64,000 bases of DNA from an uncultured Clostridia bacterium (GCA_938046095.1 CALIXS010000001.1:5048-69047); one strand, 5' to 3'; shown: positions 25,135 to 34,583, numbered from the stretch's first letter. Notes: generated from the letters alone by a model not told the origin. Program-made: numbers and translations.

Positions 25135-26397
25135 ATGGCAATTAGAAATTGGAAGGACATTCCTCTTTTTAAGGATGTTACGGACGAGCAGTGGAACGAC
25201 TGGCACTGGCAGGTTTCACACAGGCTTTCGACGGTTGACGACATAGCAAAGGTAGTTAATCTGAATGAGCAGGAGAGAGCCGATATCGAGAAGGTTATCG
25301 GCGGTTTCAGAGTCGGCATCACACCTTATTATGCTTCTCTGATGGATTCCGACGATCCGACGGATCCTGTCAGGATGCAGGCTGTTCCTACACTTGCCGA
25401 GATGCACAGGTCACCTGCCGACGACGCTGATCCCCTTCACGAGGATGCGGATTCCCCGGCGCCGGGGCTGACGCACAGATATCCGGACAGAGTTCTCTTC
25501 CTTATCACTGACCAGTGCTCAATGTATTGCAGACACTGCACCAGAAGAAGACTTGCCGGAGAAACGGACGGAGCGAGATCGAGGGAAGATATCGATGCCT
25601 GCATCGCTTATATCAAGAGAACACCTGAGGTCAGAGACGTACTCCTTTCCGGCGGCGATGCGCTCCTTGTAGAGGACGATACTCTCGAGTACATCATCAG
25701 CGAACTGCGCAAGATCGACCATGTCGAAATCGTTCGTATCGGATCGAGAACGCCTGTAGTTATGCCGATGAGGATAACCGACAAGCTCGTCGATATGCTC
25801 AAGAAATATCATCCGATCTGGCTCAACACTCACTTCAACCATCCGCAGGAGATAACCGCCGATTCGCGTGAAGCGCTTCGAAAGCTCGCCGATGCCGGTA
25901 TACCTCTCGGAAACCAGAGCGTACTTCTCAGAGGCATCAACGACGACAAGTCGATCATGATGGATCTGGTACACGAGCTCGTTATGAACAGGGTAAGGCC
26001 TTACTATATCTACATTTGCGACCTTTCGGTAGGCATCGAGCACTTCAGAACGACGATGGCAAAGGGCATCGAGATCATGGAAGGGCTCCGCGGTCATACA
26101 TCGGGATACTGCGTACCTACATTCGTTATCGATGCTCCGGGAGGCGGCGGAAAGACACCGGTAATGCCGCAGTACGTGATCTCCGAAACACCTGACAAGA
26201 TTATACTCAGAAACTACGAGGGCGTTATCACGACGTATACGCAGCCGCATCTTCCCGAGCTTAAGTGCAACTTCAACTACAGGAACGGCAAGGAGGGCAT
26301 TAAGGTATCGGGCGTATCGGCTCTCGGCGAAGGACTCCGGATCAAATCCATGGAGCCTGCTCATCTTGCAAGACACGAGAGGAACGAGCACAAATAA
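25135..26397 (+). CDS. kamA: Lysine 2,3-aminomutase
   Basis: A 420-residue radical SAM and PLP enzyme interconverting L-lysine and L-beta-lysine, the entry step of lysine fermentation. Cys128, Cys132 and Cys135 (CSMYCRHC) hold the 4Fe-4S cluster. GGDALLV contacts SAM, and the PLP lysine lies in GGGGKTPVMPQY. Length and motif positions match the clostridial enzyme (C125/C129/C132 in SB4). Start: ATG 25135 with AAGGAG 6 nt upstream; the in-frame ATG at 25117 lies before that site. Confidence 0.97.
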   Translation: MAIRNWKDIPLFKDVTDEQWNDWHWQVSHRLSTVDDIAKVVNLNEQERADIEKVIGGFRVGITPYYASLMDSDDPTDPVRMQAVPTLAEMHRSPADDADPLHEDADSPAPGLTHRYPDRVLFLITDQCSMYCRHCTRRRLAGETDGARSREDIDACIAYIKRTPEVRDVLLSGGDALLVEDDTLEYIISELRKIDHVEIVRIGSRTPVVMPMRITDKLVDMLKKYHPIWLNTHFNHPQEITADSREALRKLADAGIPLGNQSVLLRGINDDKSIMMDLVHELVMNRVRPYYIYICDLSVGIEHFRTTMAKGIEIMEGLRGHTSGYCVPTFVIDAPGGGGKTPVMPQYVISETPDKIILRNYEGVITTYTQPHLPELKCNFNYRNGKEGIKVSGVSALGEGLRIKSMEPAHLARHERNEHK

Positions 26398-26420
26398 AGG
26401 ACAGTATAATGTCATGACCG

Positions 26421-26449
26421 GCAGAAAAACGCTTTGCGCGTTTCTCTGC
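26421..26449 (+). terminator. Stem-loop between kamA and kamB
   Basis: GCAGAAAAACGC pairs with GCGTTTCTCTGC (12 bp, one mismatch) across a 5-nt loop, followed by TCTTAAAG. Without a T-run it probably trims rather than ends the message, lowering kamB/kamC relative to kdd/kamA. Confidence 0.45.
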
Positions 26450-26484
26450 TCTTAAAGTAATTTGTTGTAATATAAAGGAACAGT

Positions 26485-27501
26485 ATGGGTCTGCTCAGCG
26501 AACTTTCAACCAGATACAAGACCATATCTATAGTCGGTATGGCCAAGAACGCCGGAAAGACTACGGCGCTCAATTATTTGATCGAAGAAGCCGAAGACGA
26601 GAGCATAAGGCTCGGTATTACATCTACAGGCAGAGACGGAGAAACGACCGATCTCGTGACGAATACCGACAAGCCGAGGGTATACCTGTACGAAGATACG
26701 ATCGTAAGTGTGCCGACTCAGCTATATGAGCTTGCAGAGGCCGGCCTCGAGATCCTGAGCATGTCGAAATACAGGACGTCGATCGGAGAACTGCTGCTGT
26801 GCAGGGTTTGCGAAAGTGGATATGTGCAGATAGCGGGACCTGTTGCAACAGCCGACACAAAGCGGATGTGCAGGCAGATGTTCGGTCTGGGTGTTGATCT
26901 CATCCTCATTGATGGGGCAATAGACCGAAAATCGATTGCTTCACCTGAAACGTCCGATGCAATAATACTTTCGACGGGGGCTGTCCTGTCGAGGAGCCTC
27001 AGGACGGTAGTAAACGAGACCTCTCATATCGTGAGCCTTTACAGCCTGCCCGAGCTCGAGGACGGCGACATAAGGGTGCTTATCGAAGAACACCTGTCGG
27101 ATGACAGGATCATGACGGTAAAGAACGGTGAGATGCGGCAGCTCGATCTGAGGACGGGGTTGGGCGCCGGTAGGTTCATAGACGAGGCGATAGACGAGGA
27201 AACACAGTATGTGTATATTCCGGGAGCGTTCACCAGGAGCGTTATAGCGGATATAGAACCTGCCAAATTCAAGAGGACACAGTTTGTCCTGAAGGATCCG
27301 ACCAAGATCTTTGTCGACTCGATTACATGGAGGCAGTATCTGAAGAAAGGGTTCAGTATCAGGGTTCTGAAGAACATCGAAGTTGCAGCCGTTACCGTAA
27401 ATCCGTTTGCGCCGGAAGGGTATTCATTTGACAGCGGCGAGTTATGTGAGGCGATGCGCAGGGCATTGCCGGATATGCCGATAATAGACGTTAGAGTGTA
27501 G
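26485..27501 (+). CDS. kamB: Lysine 5,6-aminomutase reactivase subunit KamB
   Basis: 338 residues, with a P-loop near the N-terminus (GMAKNAGKTTALN, from about residue 18) and a putative Walker B (GVDLILIDGAI). In lysine-fermentation clusters this family lies directly between kamA and the MutS-like gene, and it is named as a partner in reactivating the B12 enzyme lysine 5,6-aminomutase. The biochemical evidence for that family name is limited. ATG with AAAGGA 5 nt upstream. Codon use reverts to the ordinary ATA/AGG-rich style, implying lower expression than kdd or kamA. Confidence 0.85.
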   Translation: MGLLSELSTRYKTISIVGMAKNAGKTTALNYLIEEAEDESIRLGITSTGRDGETTDLVTNTDKPRVYLYEDTIVSVPTQLYELAEAGLEILSMSKYRTSIGELLLCRVCESGYVQIAGPVATADTKRMCRQMFGLGVDLILIDGAIDRKSIASPETSDAIILSTGAVLSRSLRTVVNETSHIVSLYSLPELEDGDIRVLIEEHLSDDRIMTVKNGEMRQLDLRTGLGAGRFIDEAIDEETQYVYIPGAFTRSVIADIEPAKFKRTQFVLKDPTKIFVDSITWRQYLKKGFSIRVLKNIEVAAVTVNPFAPEGYSFDSGELCEAMRRALPDMPIIDVRV

Positions 27502-27535
27502 TCGAGCATCAGAGTGCAGCCGAAGGAGGTTAATG

Positions 27536-29179
27536 ATGCAGCAGGTCTCGAACAGAAGGCTGGCCAATCTCAGGACGAGATCCGAGACGGGCTATGACCA
27601 TGTTATCCGATCGCTGGACATACAGACTCCGTTCGGACAGAAACAGGTCAAGGAGACTAAGCCGTTTTATCCGGGTCAGGAGAAGGAGCTTCGTCAGGAA
27701 CTCGATAAGATCGAGAGCATGGTCGGTTTTATCAGAGGGGAATCCAAGGCTGTGGGCGTTATACTCGAGGCCTTCATGGTCACAAAGGACATAACGAACA
27801 CAATAAGGAAAAGCGGCTCAAACGTGCTTTCGGAGGTCGAAATATACGAGCTGAAGTCGGCGCTTCTCAATACCGCGGCGATACGTAAGGCAATTATGGG
27901 GGCCGGCTGCGGCGTGCCTGAGGAATTCGTTCCTCTCGATACCGAGGGGCTTCTGGATGTGCTCGATCCGAGACATGATCGCATGAACACTTTTTATCTG
28001 TATGACGATTTTTCGGAACAGCTTGCGGAATACCGCAGGGAGAAGAAAGCCGCCGATACGGAAACGCGCCGGATAAACAAACGGCGCGGAGAAGAATTAA
28101 AAAGAAAATACGGCATAGTACTGACTCCGAAATTCGACATAGTAATCGGCAAATCGAGCGACAGCCTCGCAAAGGCGATGGAAACTGACGAGCTCGAGAA
28201 GGTTTCGGAGGACTACATGTCGGTGACATTCGCATTGACAGCGAATGCCGAGGTTTACGATCTTATCCGCAAATCGGAGGAGCTTACCGCTTTGATAGAC
28301 GATGAGGAAGAGAAAGTAAGAAGTGCGCTTTCAGCTCGCATTTCAGAGGATGCGGATACTTTACTCGAGAATTTCAAACGTATAGGGCGCCTCGATCATG
28401 TGATGGCAAAAGCGATGTACGCAATCAGACATGATTGTGTAAAGCCGGAGATAACGGACGAACACATCATCGAGATCGAAGACGGCCGAAATCTCGCCGT
28501 AGAGGACATCCTGACCGCGAAGGGCAAAAAATACTGCCCCGTGAGCATTACGCTGACGGAGGGGGTTACGTGCATAACGGGGGCGAACATGGGAGGTAAA
28601 ACAATATCTCTTAAGCTTGCCGGCCTGGTGCCTGTTCTTGCCCAATACGGCTATTTTGTCCCTTGCAGAAGCGCAAGGATAGGACTGTCAAACTTTATGC
28701 AGATTCTCATCGGAGACAGCCAATCTGTCGAGCGCGGCCTGTCGAGCTTCGGCAGCGAGATGGAGGAACTCAACGAGATACTCACTCACGCCAAGGACAG
28801 ATCGCTTATACTGATAGACGAGATAGCGAGCGGTACGAATCCGGTGGAAGGGCTCGCTCTGACGAAGAGCATTGTCGAATACCTGCTTCGGAAACCTTAT
28901 ATAACTTTGATCACGACGCATTTCGAAACCGTGACGGAGGAGAAAGGCGTAAGGAATATGCAGGTGAGAGGCCTTGCAAACGTCGATTTCAGGCTTTTGG
29001 ACAGAGAGCTCAGGGAAGCGACGCGCAGGGAGAGAATAAACATTATATCCAAGTATATGGATTATCGCCTTTACCTCGTAGACGGGAAGCGGCAAATACC
29101 GAAAGACGCGCTCAATATTGCCAAAATGCTCGGTATCAGCAAAGAGATAATAGAAGGCGCGCAGAAATATATTAAATAA
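27536..29179 (+). CDS. kamC: Lysine 5,6-aminomutase reactivase ATPase KamC (MutS-like)
   Basis: 547 residues. The C-terminal half is a MutS-type ABC ATPase: Walker A TGANMGGKTISLK (about residue 348), a signature-like SSFGSEMEEL, Walker B SLILIDEIASGTNPVEG and the H-loop THF. The N-terminal half is helical lever/clamp-like, and no mismatch-binding domain is present. Paired with KamB, it is thought to expel damaged cobalamin from KamDE. Two adjacent ATGs (27533, 27536) follow AAGGAGG; 27536 has the better spacing. Confidence 0.88.
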   Translation: MQQVSNRRLANLRTRSETGYDHVIRSLDIQTPFGQKQVKETKPFYPGQEKELRQELDKIESMVGFIRGESKAVGVILEAFMVTKDITNTIRKSGSNVLSEVEIYELKSALLNTAAIRKAIMGAGCGVPEEFVPLDTEGLLDVLDPRHDRMNTFYLYDDFSEQLAEYRREKKAADTETRRINKRRGEELKRKYGIVLTPKFDIVIGKSSDSLAKAMETDELEKVSEDYMSVTFALTANAEVYDLIRKSEELTALIDDEEEKVRSALSARISEDADTLLENFKRIGRLDHVMAKAMYAIRHDCVKPEITDEHIIEIEDGRNLAVEDILTAKGKKYCPVSITLTEGVTCITGANMGGKTISLKLAGLVPVLAQYGYFVPCRSARIGLSNFMQILIGDSQSVERGLSSFGSEMEELNEILTHAKDRSLILIDEIASGTNPVEGLALTKSIVEYLLRKPYITLITTHFETVTEEKGVRNMQVRGLANVDFRLLDRELREATRRERINIISKYMDYRLYLVDGKRQIPKDALNIAKMLGISKEIIEGAQKYIK

Positions 29180-29211
29180 TTTTCTTTAAGCAACTCTAAG
29201 GAGACAAGAAG

Positions 29212-30768
29212 ATGGAAAGCAAATTGAATCTTGATCCGAAGCTGGTCGAAAGTGCACGCGGACATGCCAGGAATATCGCGCGCGATATGCAGGACTTTAT
29301 TGATGCGCATACGACGGTCAGCACGGAGAGAACGATCCTGAGACTGCTTGGCGTTGACGGTGTTGATGACGTAGAAACACCGCTTCCCAACGTTGTGGTC
29401 GAAGAGGTTCAGGCTGCGGGAGGACTTCCGCGCGGCGTGGCATATTGGATCGGAAACGCAATGATCCGTACGGGGCTTCAGCCACAGGAAATTGCCGAGA
29501 AGGTCGCGACCGGAGAGCTCGATATAACCAAGCTCGAAACGGCGAGCGTAGAAGATGCCAAGAAGGCGATAATGCCGACGGTTCATGCGACGCTCAAAAA
29601 AATAAGTGCGCAGACGGCAAAGAGAAACGAGATGCTCGAGAGACTTGGAGAGGGCCGTAAGCCTTATCTGTACGTAATAGTAGCTACGGGCAACATCTAT
29701 GAGGACGTCATCCAGGCGCAAGCGGCCGCAAGGCAGGGCGCTGACATCATCGCCGTTATAAGATCGACGGCTCAGTCGCTCCTCGACCACGTTCCTTACG
29801 GACCGACGACGGAGGGCTTCGGCGGAACGTGGGCTACGCAGGAGAACTTCCGTATAATGAGACGGGCTCTGGACGAGGTCGGAGAGGAAGTTCACAGATA
29901 CATCAGACTGTGCAACTACTCATCGGGGCTTTGCATGCCTGAGATCGCCGCGCTGGGTGCGCTCGAAAGGCTCGACGTAATGCTGAACGATGCTATTTAC
30001 GGCATTCTTTTCAGAGATATCAATATGCAAAGGACGATCGTCGATCAGTACATGAGCCGTGTGATCATCGGATACTGCGGCATCATCTTTAACTCAGGCG
30101 AGGATAATTATCTTACTACCGACGACGCGTACGAGTCGGCTCATACCGTAACGGCCTCACAGTTCATAAACGAACAGTTTGCGGTACTTGCGAACATTCA
30201 GGAATGGCAGATGGGTCTCGGGCACGCGTTCGAGATGGATCCCGACACGGAAAACGGTTTCCTCTACGAACTCGCTCAGGCGGTGATGGCCAAGGAGCTC
30301 TTTCCGAACGCAAACCTCAAGTACATGCCGCCTACGAAGTTCATGACGGGAAATATCTACAAGGGCCAAATTCAGGATGCTTTGTTCAATCTCGTATCAG
30401 TATGGTCCGGACAGTCGCTGCAGCTCCTCGGAATGCTGACTGAGGCTGTTCATACACCGCATATGCATGACAGATACCTATCGATAGAAAACGCGGAGTA
30501 TATATTCAATAACTGCCGCAGCATCGGCTCCGATGTAGAGTTCAAGAAGGACGGCATCATGCAGAAGAGGGCGCAGCTCGTTCTCTCAAAGGCTGACGCG
30601 CTCCTCGCGGAGGTTGAGAAGGACGGCCTGTTCAGTACGATCGAACAGGGCAAGTTCGGCGGAGTAAAGAGACCTATGAACGGAGGTAAAGGACTTGACG
30701 GAGTCTGCGCCAAGGACGATAAGTACTTCAATCCGTTCATTCCGCTTATGCTGGGAGGTGAGGAATAA
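29212..30768 (+). CDS. kamD: D-lysine/beta-lysine 5,6-aminomutase, alpha subunit
   Basis: A 518-residue TIM-barrel subunit of the adenosylcobalamin- and PLP-dependent lysine 5,6-aminomutase, which moves the terminal amino group of beta-lysine to C5, giving 3,5-diaminohexanoate. Conserved segments include GLPRGVAYWIGNAM, IRSTAQSLLDHVPYGPTTEGFGGTWATQ (broken here by the family's usual spacing) and NYSSGLCMPEIAALGA; length is typical (about 516-520). ATG with AAGGAGA upstream. It overlaps kamE by one base (TAATG), tying subunit synthesis together. Confidence 0.97.
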   Translation: MESKLNLDPKLVESARGHARNIARDMQDFIDAHTTVSTERTILRLLGVDGVDDVETPLPNVVVEEVQAAGGLPRGVAYWIGNAMIRTGLQPQEIAEKVATGELDITKLETASVEDAKKAIMPTVHATLKKISAQTAKRNEMLERLGEGRKPYLYVIVATGNIYEDVIQAQAAARQGADIIAVIRSTAQSLLDHVPYGPTTEGFGGTWATQENFRIMRRALDEVGEEVHRYIRLCNYSSGLCMPEIAALGALERLDVMLNDAIYGILFRDINMQRTIVDQYMSRVIIGYCGIIFNSGEDNYLTTDDAYESAHTVTASQFINEQFAVLANIQEWQMGLGHAFEMDPDTENGFLYELAQAVMAKELFPNANLKYMPPTKFMTGNIYKGQIQDALFNLVSVWSGQSLQLLGMLTEAVHTPHMHDRYLSIENAEYIFNNCRSIGSDVEFKKDGIMQKRAQLVLSKADALLAEVEKDGLFSTIEQGKFGGVKRPMNGGKGLDGVCAKDDKYFNPFIPLMLGGEE

Positions 30769-31565
30769 TGTCAGAATGCAATACGGCTGCAACAACAGCA
30801 GTAGATCTTACCAAAGTAAAGCCTTACGGTGATACACTCAACGACGGCATGATGGAGACCATGTTTACTCTCCCCGTTCCTTACGGCGATGAGGCAAACG
30901 AAGCCGCACGACAGCTCGCGAAGAAGATGGGTCTCGACGAGCCTAACGTGACGTATTCTCACGATATGGGCAACGGCTATACGTTCTTTGTCCTTTACGG
31001 AAAGTGCCAGCATACGGTCGACTACACCTCAATCAAGGTGGTAAAGGTCGAGGTCGATGTCATGGACAGGGAGGAGTGCGGACAGTACATTGCGGACAAC
31101 ATCGGCCGCGATGTAGTGGTAGTCGGTGCATCGACCGGTTCGGATGCGCATACGGTAGGTATCGACGCTATCATCAACATGAAAGGTTTCCACGGACACT
31201 TCGGGCTCGAGCGCTTCAAGAATGTCGTCGCATATAATCTCGGCTCACAGGTTCCTAACGAGGATCTTATCGCGAAGGCGAAAGAAGTCAATGCCGATGC
31301 AATTCTCGTGTCGCAGACCGTTACACAGAAAAATATTCACGTCATGAATCTGACCAACATGGTAGAGCTCGTAGAGGCCGAGGGAATCAGGGACAAAGTG
31401 CTGCTCACGTGCGGTGGACCCCGCATTTCACATGAGCTTGCACAGGAGCTCGGCTACGATGCCGGTTTCGGACCGGGGAATTACGCCGAGCACGTAATGA
31501 GTTATATCGCCACCGAGATAGTCAAGCGCGGCTGGCAGGACAAGCCTGAGATTTCGCAGAGATAA
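30768..31565 (+). CDS. kamE: D-lysine/beta-lysine 5,6-aminomutase, beta subunit
   Basis: A 265-residue Rossmann-like subunit that binds cobalamin base-off/His-on and carries the PLP lysine. H128 in SDAHTVG is the cobalt ligand, and K139 in NMKGFHG lies 11 residues further, the same spacing as His133/Lys144 in the characterised enzyme. SQTVTQ and CGGPRISHELAQELGYDAGFG complete the B12 fold. It is translationally coupled to kamD with GGGAGGTGAGG upstream. A strong terminator follows. Confidence 0.97.
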   Translation: MSECNTAATTAVDLTKVKPYGDTLNDGMMETMFTLPVPYGDEANEAARQLAKKMGLDEPNVTYSHDMGNGYTFFVLYGKCQHTVDYTSIKVVKVEVDVMDREECGQYIADNIGRDVVVVGASTGSDAHTVGIDAIINMKGFHGHFGLERFKNVVAYNLGSQVPNEDLIAKAKEVNADAILVSQTVTQKNIHVMNLTNMVELVEAEGIRDKVLLTCGGPRISHELAQELGYDAGFGPGNYAEHVMSYIATEIVKRGWQDKPEISQR

Positions 31566-31585
31566 ATCACGGGCGGCAAATTATC

Positions 31586-31620
31586 AAAGCGTTGAAAAAA
31601 CCCATTTTCAACGCTTTTTT
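31586..31620 (+). terminator. Terminator of the kdd-kam operon
   Basis: AAAGCGTTGAAAA and TTTTCAACGCTTTTTT form a near-perfect 13-bp stem with a 7-nt loop and a six-T run, 20 bp after kamE. Confidence 0.93.
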
Positions 31621-31636
31621 AGTAGTTGTTATTTTG

Positions 31637-31665
31637 TTGACAAAATGTATATGCGGGAATATAAT
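31637..31665 (+). promoter_or_regulatory. Consensus sigma-70 promoter of atoE
   Basis: TTGACA, 17-nt spacer, TATAAT: a perfect consensus promoter directly after the kam terminator. Confidence 0.85.
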
Positions 31666-31706
31666 CTATTCGTGATTATTTGTTTTCATTTCTAAGGAGG
31701 GACATC

Positions 31707-33083
31707 ATGTTCAAAAAATTCACCAACGGATGCGTGCATCTGGTCAACAGATATCTGCCGGATCCGTTCATCTTTTGTATTATTTTGACGATTATCGTAT
31801 TTGTCGCGGCAATCCCGGCTACGGGAGCCAATCCGCTCGTGATCATAGAGCAGGGCTGGGGCGGCGGAGTATGGAGTCTTCTCGCTTTCGCAATGCAGAT
31901 GGTTCTCGTACTCGTTCTCGGAAACGCCATGGCGAATGCCCCGGTAGTCAAGAGGATTGTTGCCGCAATCGCGAGCATCGCCAAGAGCCCTAAAAGCGCT
32001 ATAATAGTCGTCACGTTCTTCTCGACGATCGCCTGCTGGGTAAATTGGGGCTTCGGACTCGTCGTCGGAGCTATCCTCGCGAAGGAAATCGCGCGCCAGG
32101 TAAAGGGAGTCGACTACAGGCTGCTTATAGCGGCAGCTTATTCCGGCTTCGTAGTATGGCACGCAGGTTTTTCAGGATCGATCCCTCTTACGATAGCTAC
32201 CGCAACGACACCTGAGGGAACATGGGCGGTAGGCAGCTATTCCCACGGCGTCATTCCTATCGGTGAAACGATCTTTTCACCGTGGAACCTTATCATATGC
32301 CTCATAATCCTTGTGGTTCTTCCGCTTCTCCTCGCTAAGATCCATCCTGCACCCGAAGAGACAATCACAGTCGACCCCGCACTGCTTGAGGATGATGTAG
32401 TAGTATTCAAGAAACCGGAAACTCCGGCCGAAAAGCTCGAGCAGAGCGTTGTTCTGAGCTATATAATCGTTATCGCCGGCATTATCTATCTCGTGAAATA
32501 CTTCATGAAGAACGGTGCCAACATCAACCTCAACACGGTTAACTTCATATTCCTGATCCTCGGCATAGCCTGTCACAAAACGCCTGCCGCTTACGTCAAG
32601 GCAATAGAAGAGGCTACCAAGGGTGCGGCGGGCATTATTCTGCAGTTCCCGTTCTACGCCGGAATCATGGGAATGATGACATTCTGCCTCAAAGATGCCG
32701 ACGGCGCCGCCATAGGCGGTTCGCTCGCGGGAGTTATCAGCGAATTCTTCGTAACCATATCCAATACGATTACGTTCCCGCTGTTCACATTCCTTTCCGC
32801 AGGTATCGTAAACTTCTTCGTTCCTTCGGGCGGCGGACAGTGGACGGTGCAGGGACCTATCATGATGCCGGCAGGCGAGAAGATAGGTGTTGATCCTGCC
32901 GTTACGGGCATGGCTATCGCATGGGGCGACGCGTGGACCAACATGGTACAGCCGTTCTGGGCGCTGCCGGCACTCGGTATCGCCGGCTTGTCCGCAAGGG
33001 ACATCATGGGCTACTGCATAATAACGCTTCTCTTTACGGGAATAGTCGTATGCGGAGGCTTCGTGGTAGTAGGACTTCTGTAA
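31707..33083 (+). CDS. atoE: Short-chain fatty acid transporter (AtoE family)
   Basis: 458 residues, about 12 hydrophobic segments, matching the AtoE/TIGR00366 family (RYLPDPFIFCIILT; CWVNWGFGLVVGA; VPSGGGQWTVQGPIM; GDAWTNMVQPFWALP). In this cluster it most likely exports or exchanges butyrate or acetate produced by lysine fermentation. ATG 31707 follows AAGGAGG; an upstream in-frame ATG at 31680 lacks a site. Highly expressed codon style. Confidence 0.92.
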   Translation: MFKKFTNGCVHLVNRYLPDPFIFCIILTIIVFVAAIPATGANPLVIIEQGWGGGVWSLLAFAMQMVLVLVLGNAMANAPVVKRIVAAIASIAKSPKSAIIVVTFFSTIACWVNWGFGLVVGAILAKEIARQVKGVDYRLLIAAAYSGFVVWHAGFSGSIPLTIATATTPEGTWAVGSYSHGVIPIGETIFSPWNLIICLIILVVLPLLLAKIHPAPEETITVDPALLEDDVVVFKKPETPAEKLEQSVVLSYIIVIAGIIYLVKYFMKNGANINLNTVNFIFLILGIACHKTPAAYVKAIEEATKGAAGIILQFPFYAGIMGMMTFCLKDADGAAIGGSLAGVISEFFVTISNTITFPLFTFLSAGIVNFFVPSGGGQWTVQGPIMMPAGEKIGVDPAVTGMAIAWGDAWTNMVQPFWALPALGIAGLSARDIMGYCIITLLFTGIVVCGGFVVVGLL

Positions 33084-33126
33084 AGTTACACCCGCATTTT
33101 TCAAGCCGGAATTTGATGCGTACGCG

Positions 33127-33155
33127 TTGAATTTCGGCTTTAATTGTGCTATAAT
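33127..33155 (+). promoter_or_regulatory. Sigma-70 promoter of atoDA
   Basis: TTGAAT, 17-nt spacer, TATAAT, 40 bp before atoD. Confidence 0.75.
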
Positions 33156-33195
33156 TTTAACGATATTGATTTTCTAAAGAAAGGTGATATGAGAA

Positions 33196-33921
33196 ATGGC
33201 AATCAACAAAGTAATAACTGCCGATGAGGCAGTTGCCGGCGTAAAAGACGGTATGACCATTATGATCGGCGGATTCCTCGGTACAGGTTCCCCTGAGATC
33301 ATTATGGATGCTCTCGTCAGAAAGGGTGTCAAGCATCTCACGGTCATCGGCAACGATGGCGGACTTGCGGAGGGTCAGCCTGCAAACGGCCCGGGCAAAA
33401 CCTCGAGGGGGATCGGCAAGCTGCTCGATCATCATATGGTCGATCACATCATAGCCTCGCACCTCGGAGTCAACCCGAGGCTCAATGAACAGTTCGCGGA
33501 GGGTACTCTTACATATACGCTCGTACCGCAGGGGACACTCGCCGAAAAGTGCAGAGCCGCGGCTTACGGACTCGGCGGAGTTCTCACTCCGACAGGGCTC
33601 GGCACTCCTATGGAAACGGAGAAGGACGAGCTCGGAAGAGACAAGATCACTATGGTTATAGACGGCAGGAAGTACCTGCTCGAGAGACCGCTTCACGCCG
33701 ACTTTGCATTCCTGAGAGCTTCTGTCTGTGACAGGTTCGGCAACTTCATGAGTGCAAAGGCAACAAAAAATTATAACTATCCTATGGCCGGTGCGGCCGA
33801 TCACACGATCGTGGCGACTGAGAAGCTCGTCGAGATCGGTGAGGTTGATCCGGACGTCTTCGAAATCGCAGGCGTATTAGTAGAGAGCGTAGTGGAGGGT
33901 GAACCAAAATGGCAGATATAA
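33196..33921 (+). CDS. atoD: Butyrate/acetoacetate CoA-transferase, alpha subunit
   Basis: 241 residues, family I CoA-transferase alpha subunit (GGFLGTGSPEIIMDAL; IGNDGG; HIIASHLGVNP; VPQGTLAEKCRA). With the beta subunit it moves CoA between acetoacetate and butyryl-CoA or acetate. In lysine fermentation this converts 3-oxo-acid products to CoA esters and recovers energy. The ATG at 33196 follows AAAGGTGAT; an earlier ATG at 33189 is in another frame. It overlaps atoA by 13 bp. Confidence 0.94.
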   Translation: MAINKVITADEAVAGVKDGMTIMIGGFLGTGSPEIIMDALVRKGVKHLTVIGNDGGLAEGQPANGPGKTSRGIGKLLDHHMVDHIIASHLGVNPRLNEQFAEGTLTYTLVPQGTLAEKCRAAAYGLGGVLTPTGLGTPMETEKDELGRDKITMVIDGRKYLLERPLHADFAFLRASVCDRFGNFMSAKATKNYNYPMAGAADHTIVATEKLVEIGEVDPDVFEIAGVLVESVVEGEPKWQI

Positions 33922-34568
33922 AAGCGAGAATTGCTAAGAGAGTAGCAAAGGAGTTTCATGACGGAGACGTCGTAAATCTCGGTATCGGTCTTCCGACGAT
34001 GGTACCTCAGTTCGTACCTGAGGACATTATAGTAACGCTCCATTCGGAGAACGGGTTTACAGGTCTCGACGCGACAATTTCCGACATCAGCGAGATGGAT
34101 CCGGACGTCATCGACTCCGGCGGATCATACGTATCGGTACTTCCGAGAGTAAAGTATTTCGATACGGCGACGAGCTTCGGAATCATCAGAGGCGGACATC
34201 TGGATGCCACGGTGCTCGGAGCTATGCAGGTTGCGGAGAACGGCGACCTTGCGAATTGGATCATTCCGGGCAAGAAGGTGGCCGGAATGGGCGGCGCCAT
34301 GGATCTCGTGGTCGGCGCAAAGAAGGTTATCATTGCCATGACTCATACACAGAAGGGCAACCATAAGATCCTCGAAAAATGCACTCTTCCGCTTACGGCC
34401 GAGAAGTGCGTTGATCTCATCATTACGGAGATGGGCGTTATGGAGGTCAGACCTGAAGGTCTCGTCGTAACGGAGCTTCATCCCGATTACACTAAAGAGG
34501 ACATCCAGGCCGCAACGGGCTGCAAGCTTATCTTTGCACCTGACATGAAGGCGATGGAAGAGGAGTAG
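33909..34568 (+). CDS. atoA: Butyrate/acetoacetate CoA-transferase, beta subunit
   Basis: 219 residues. The catalytic glutamate that forms the CoA thioester lies in HSENGFTG (about residue 47). GLPTMVPQFVPED, LGAMQVAENGDLANW and GMGGAMDLV are family blocks. It overlaps atoD and has GGAGGGTG upstream. A terminator follows 17 bp later, closing the lysine-fermentation block. Confidence 0.95.
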   Translation: MADIKARIAKRVAKEFHDGDVVNLGIGLPTMVPQFVPEDIIVTLHSENGFTGLDATISDISEMDPDVIDSGGSYVSVLPRVKYFDTATSFGIIRGGHLDATVLGAMQVAENGDLANWIIPGKKVAGMGGAMDLVVGAKKVIIAMTHTQKGNHKILEKCTLPLTAEKCVDLIITEMGVMEVRPEGLVVTELHPDYTKEDIQAATGCKLIFAPDMKAMEEE

Positions 34569-34583
34569 GTCCTGACAGATATC

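Noticed and set aside
32277..33104. A 275-codon minus-strand frame opposite atoE
   Set aside because: It has a charged, repetitive translation with no family resemblance and is fully antisense to a well-supported transporter gene.
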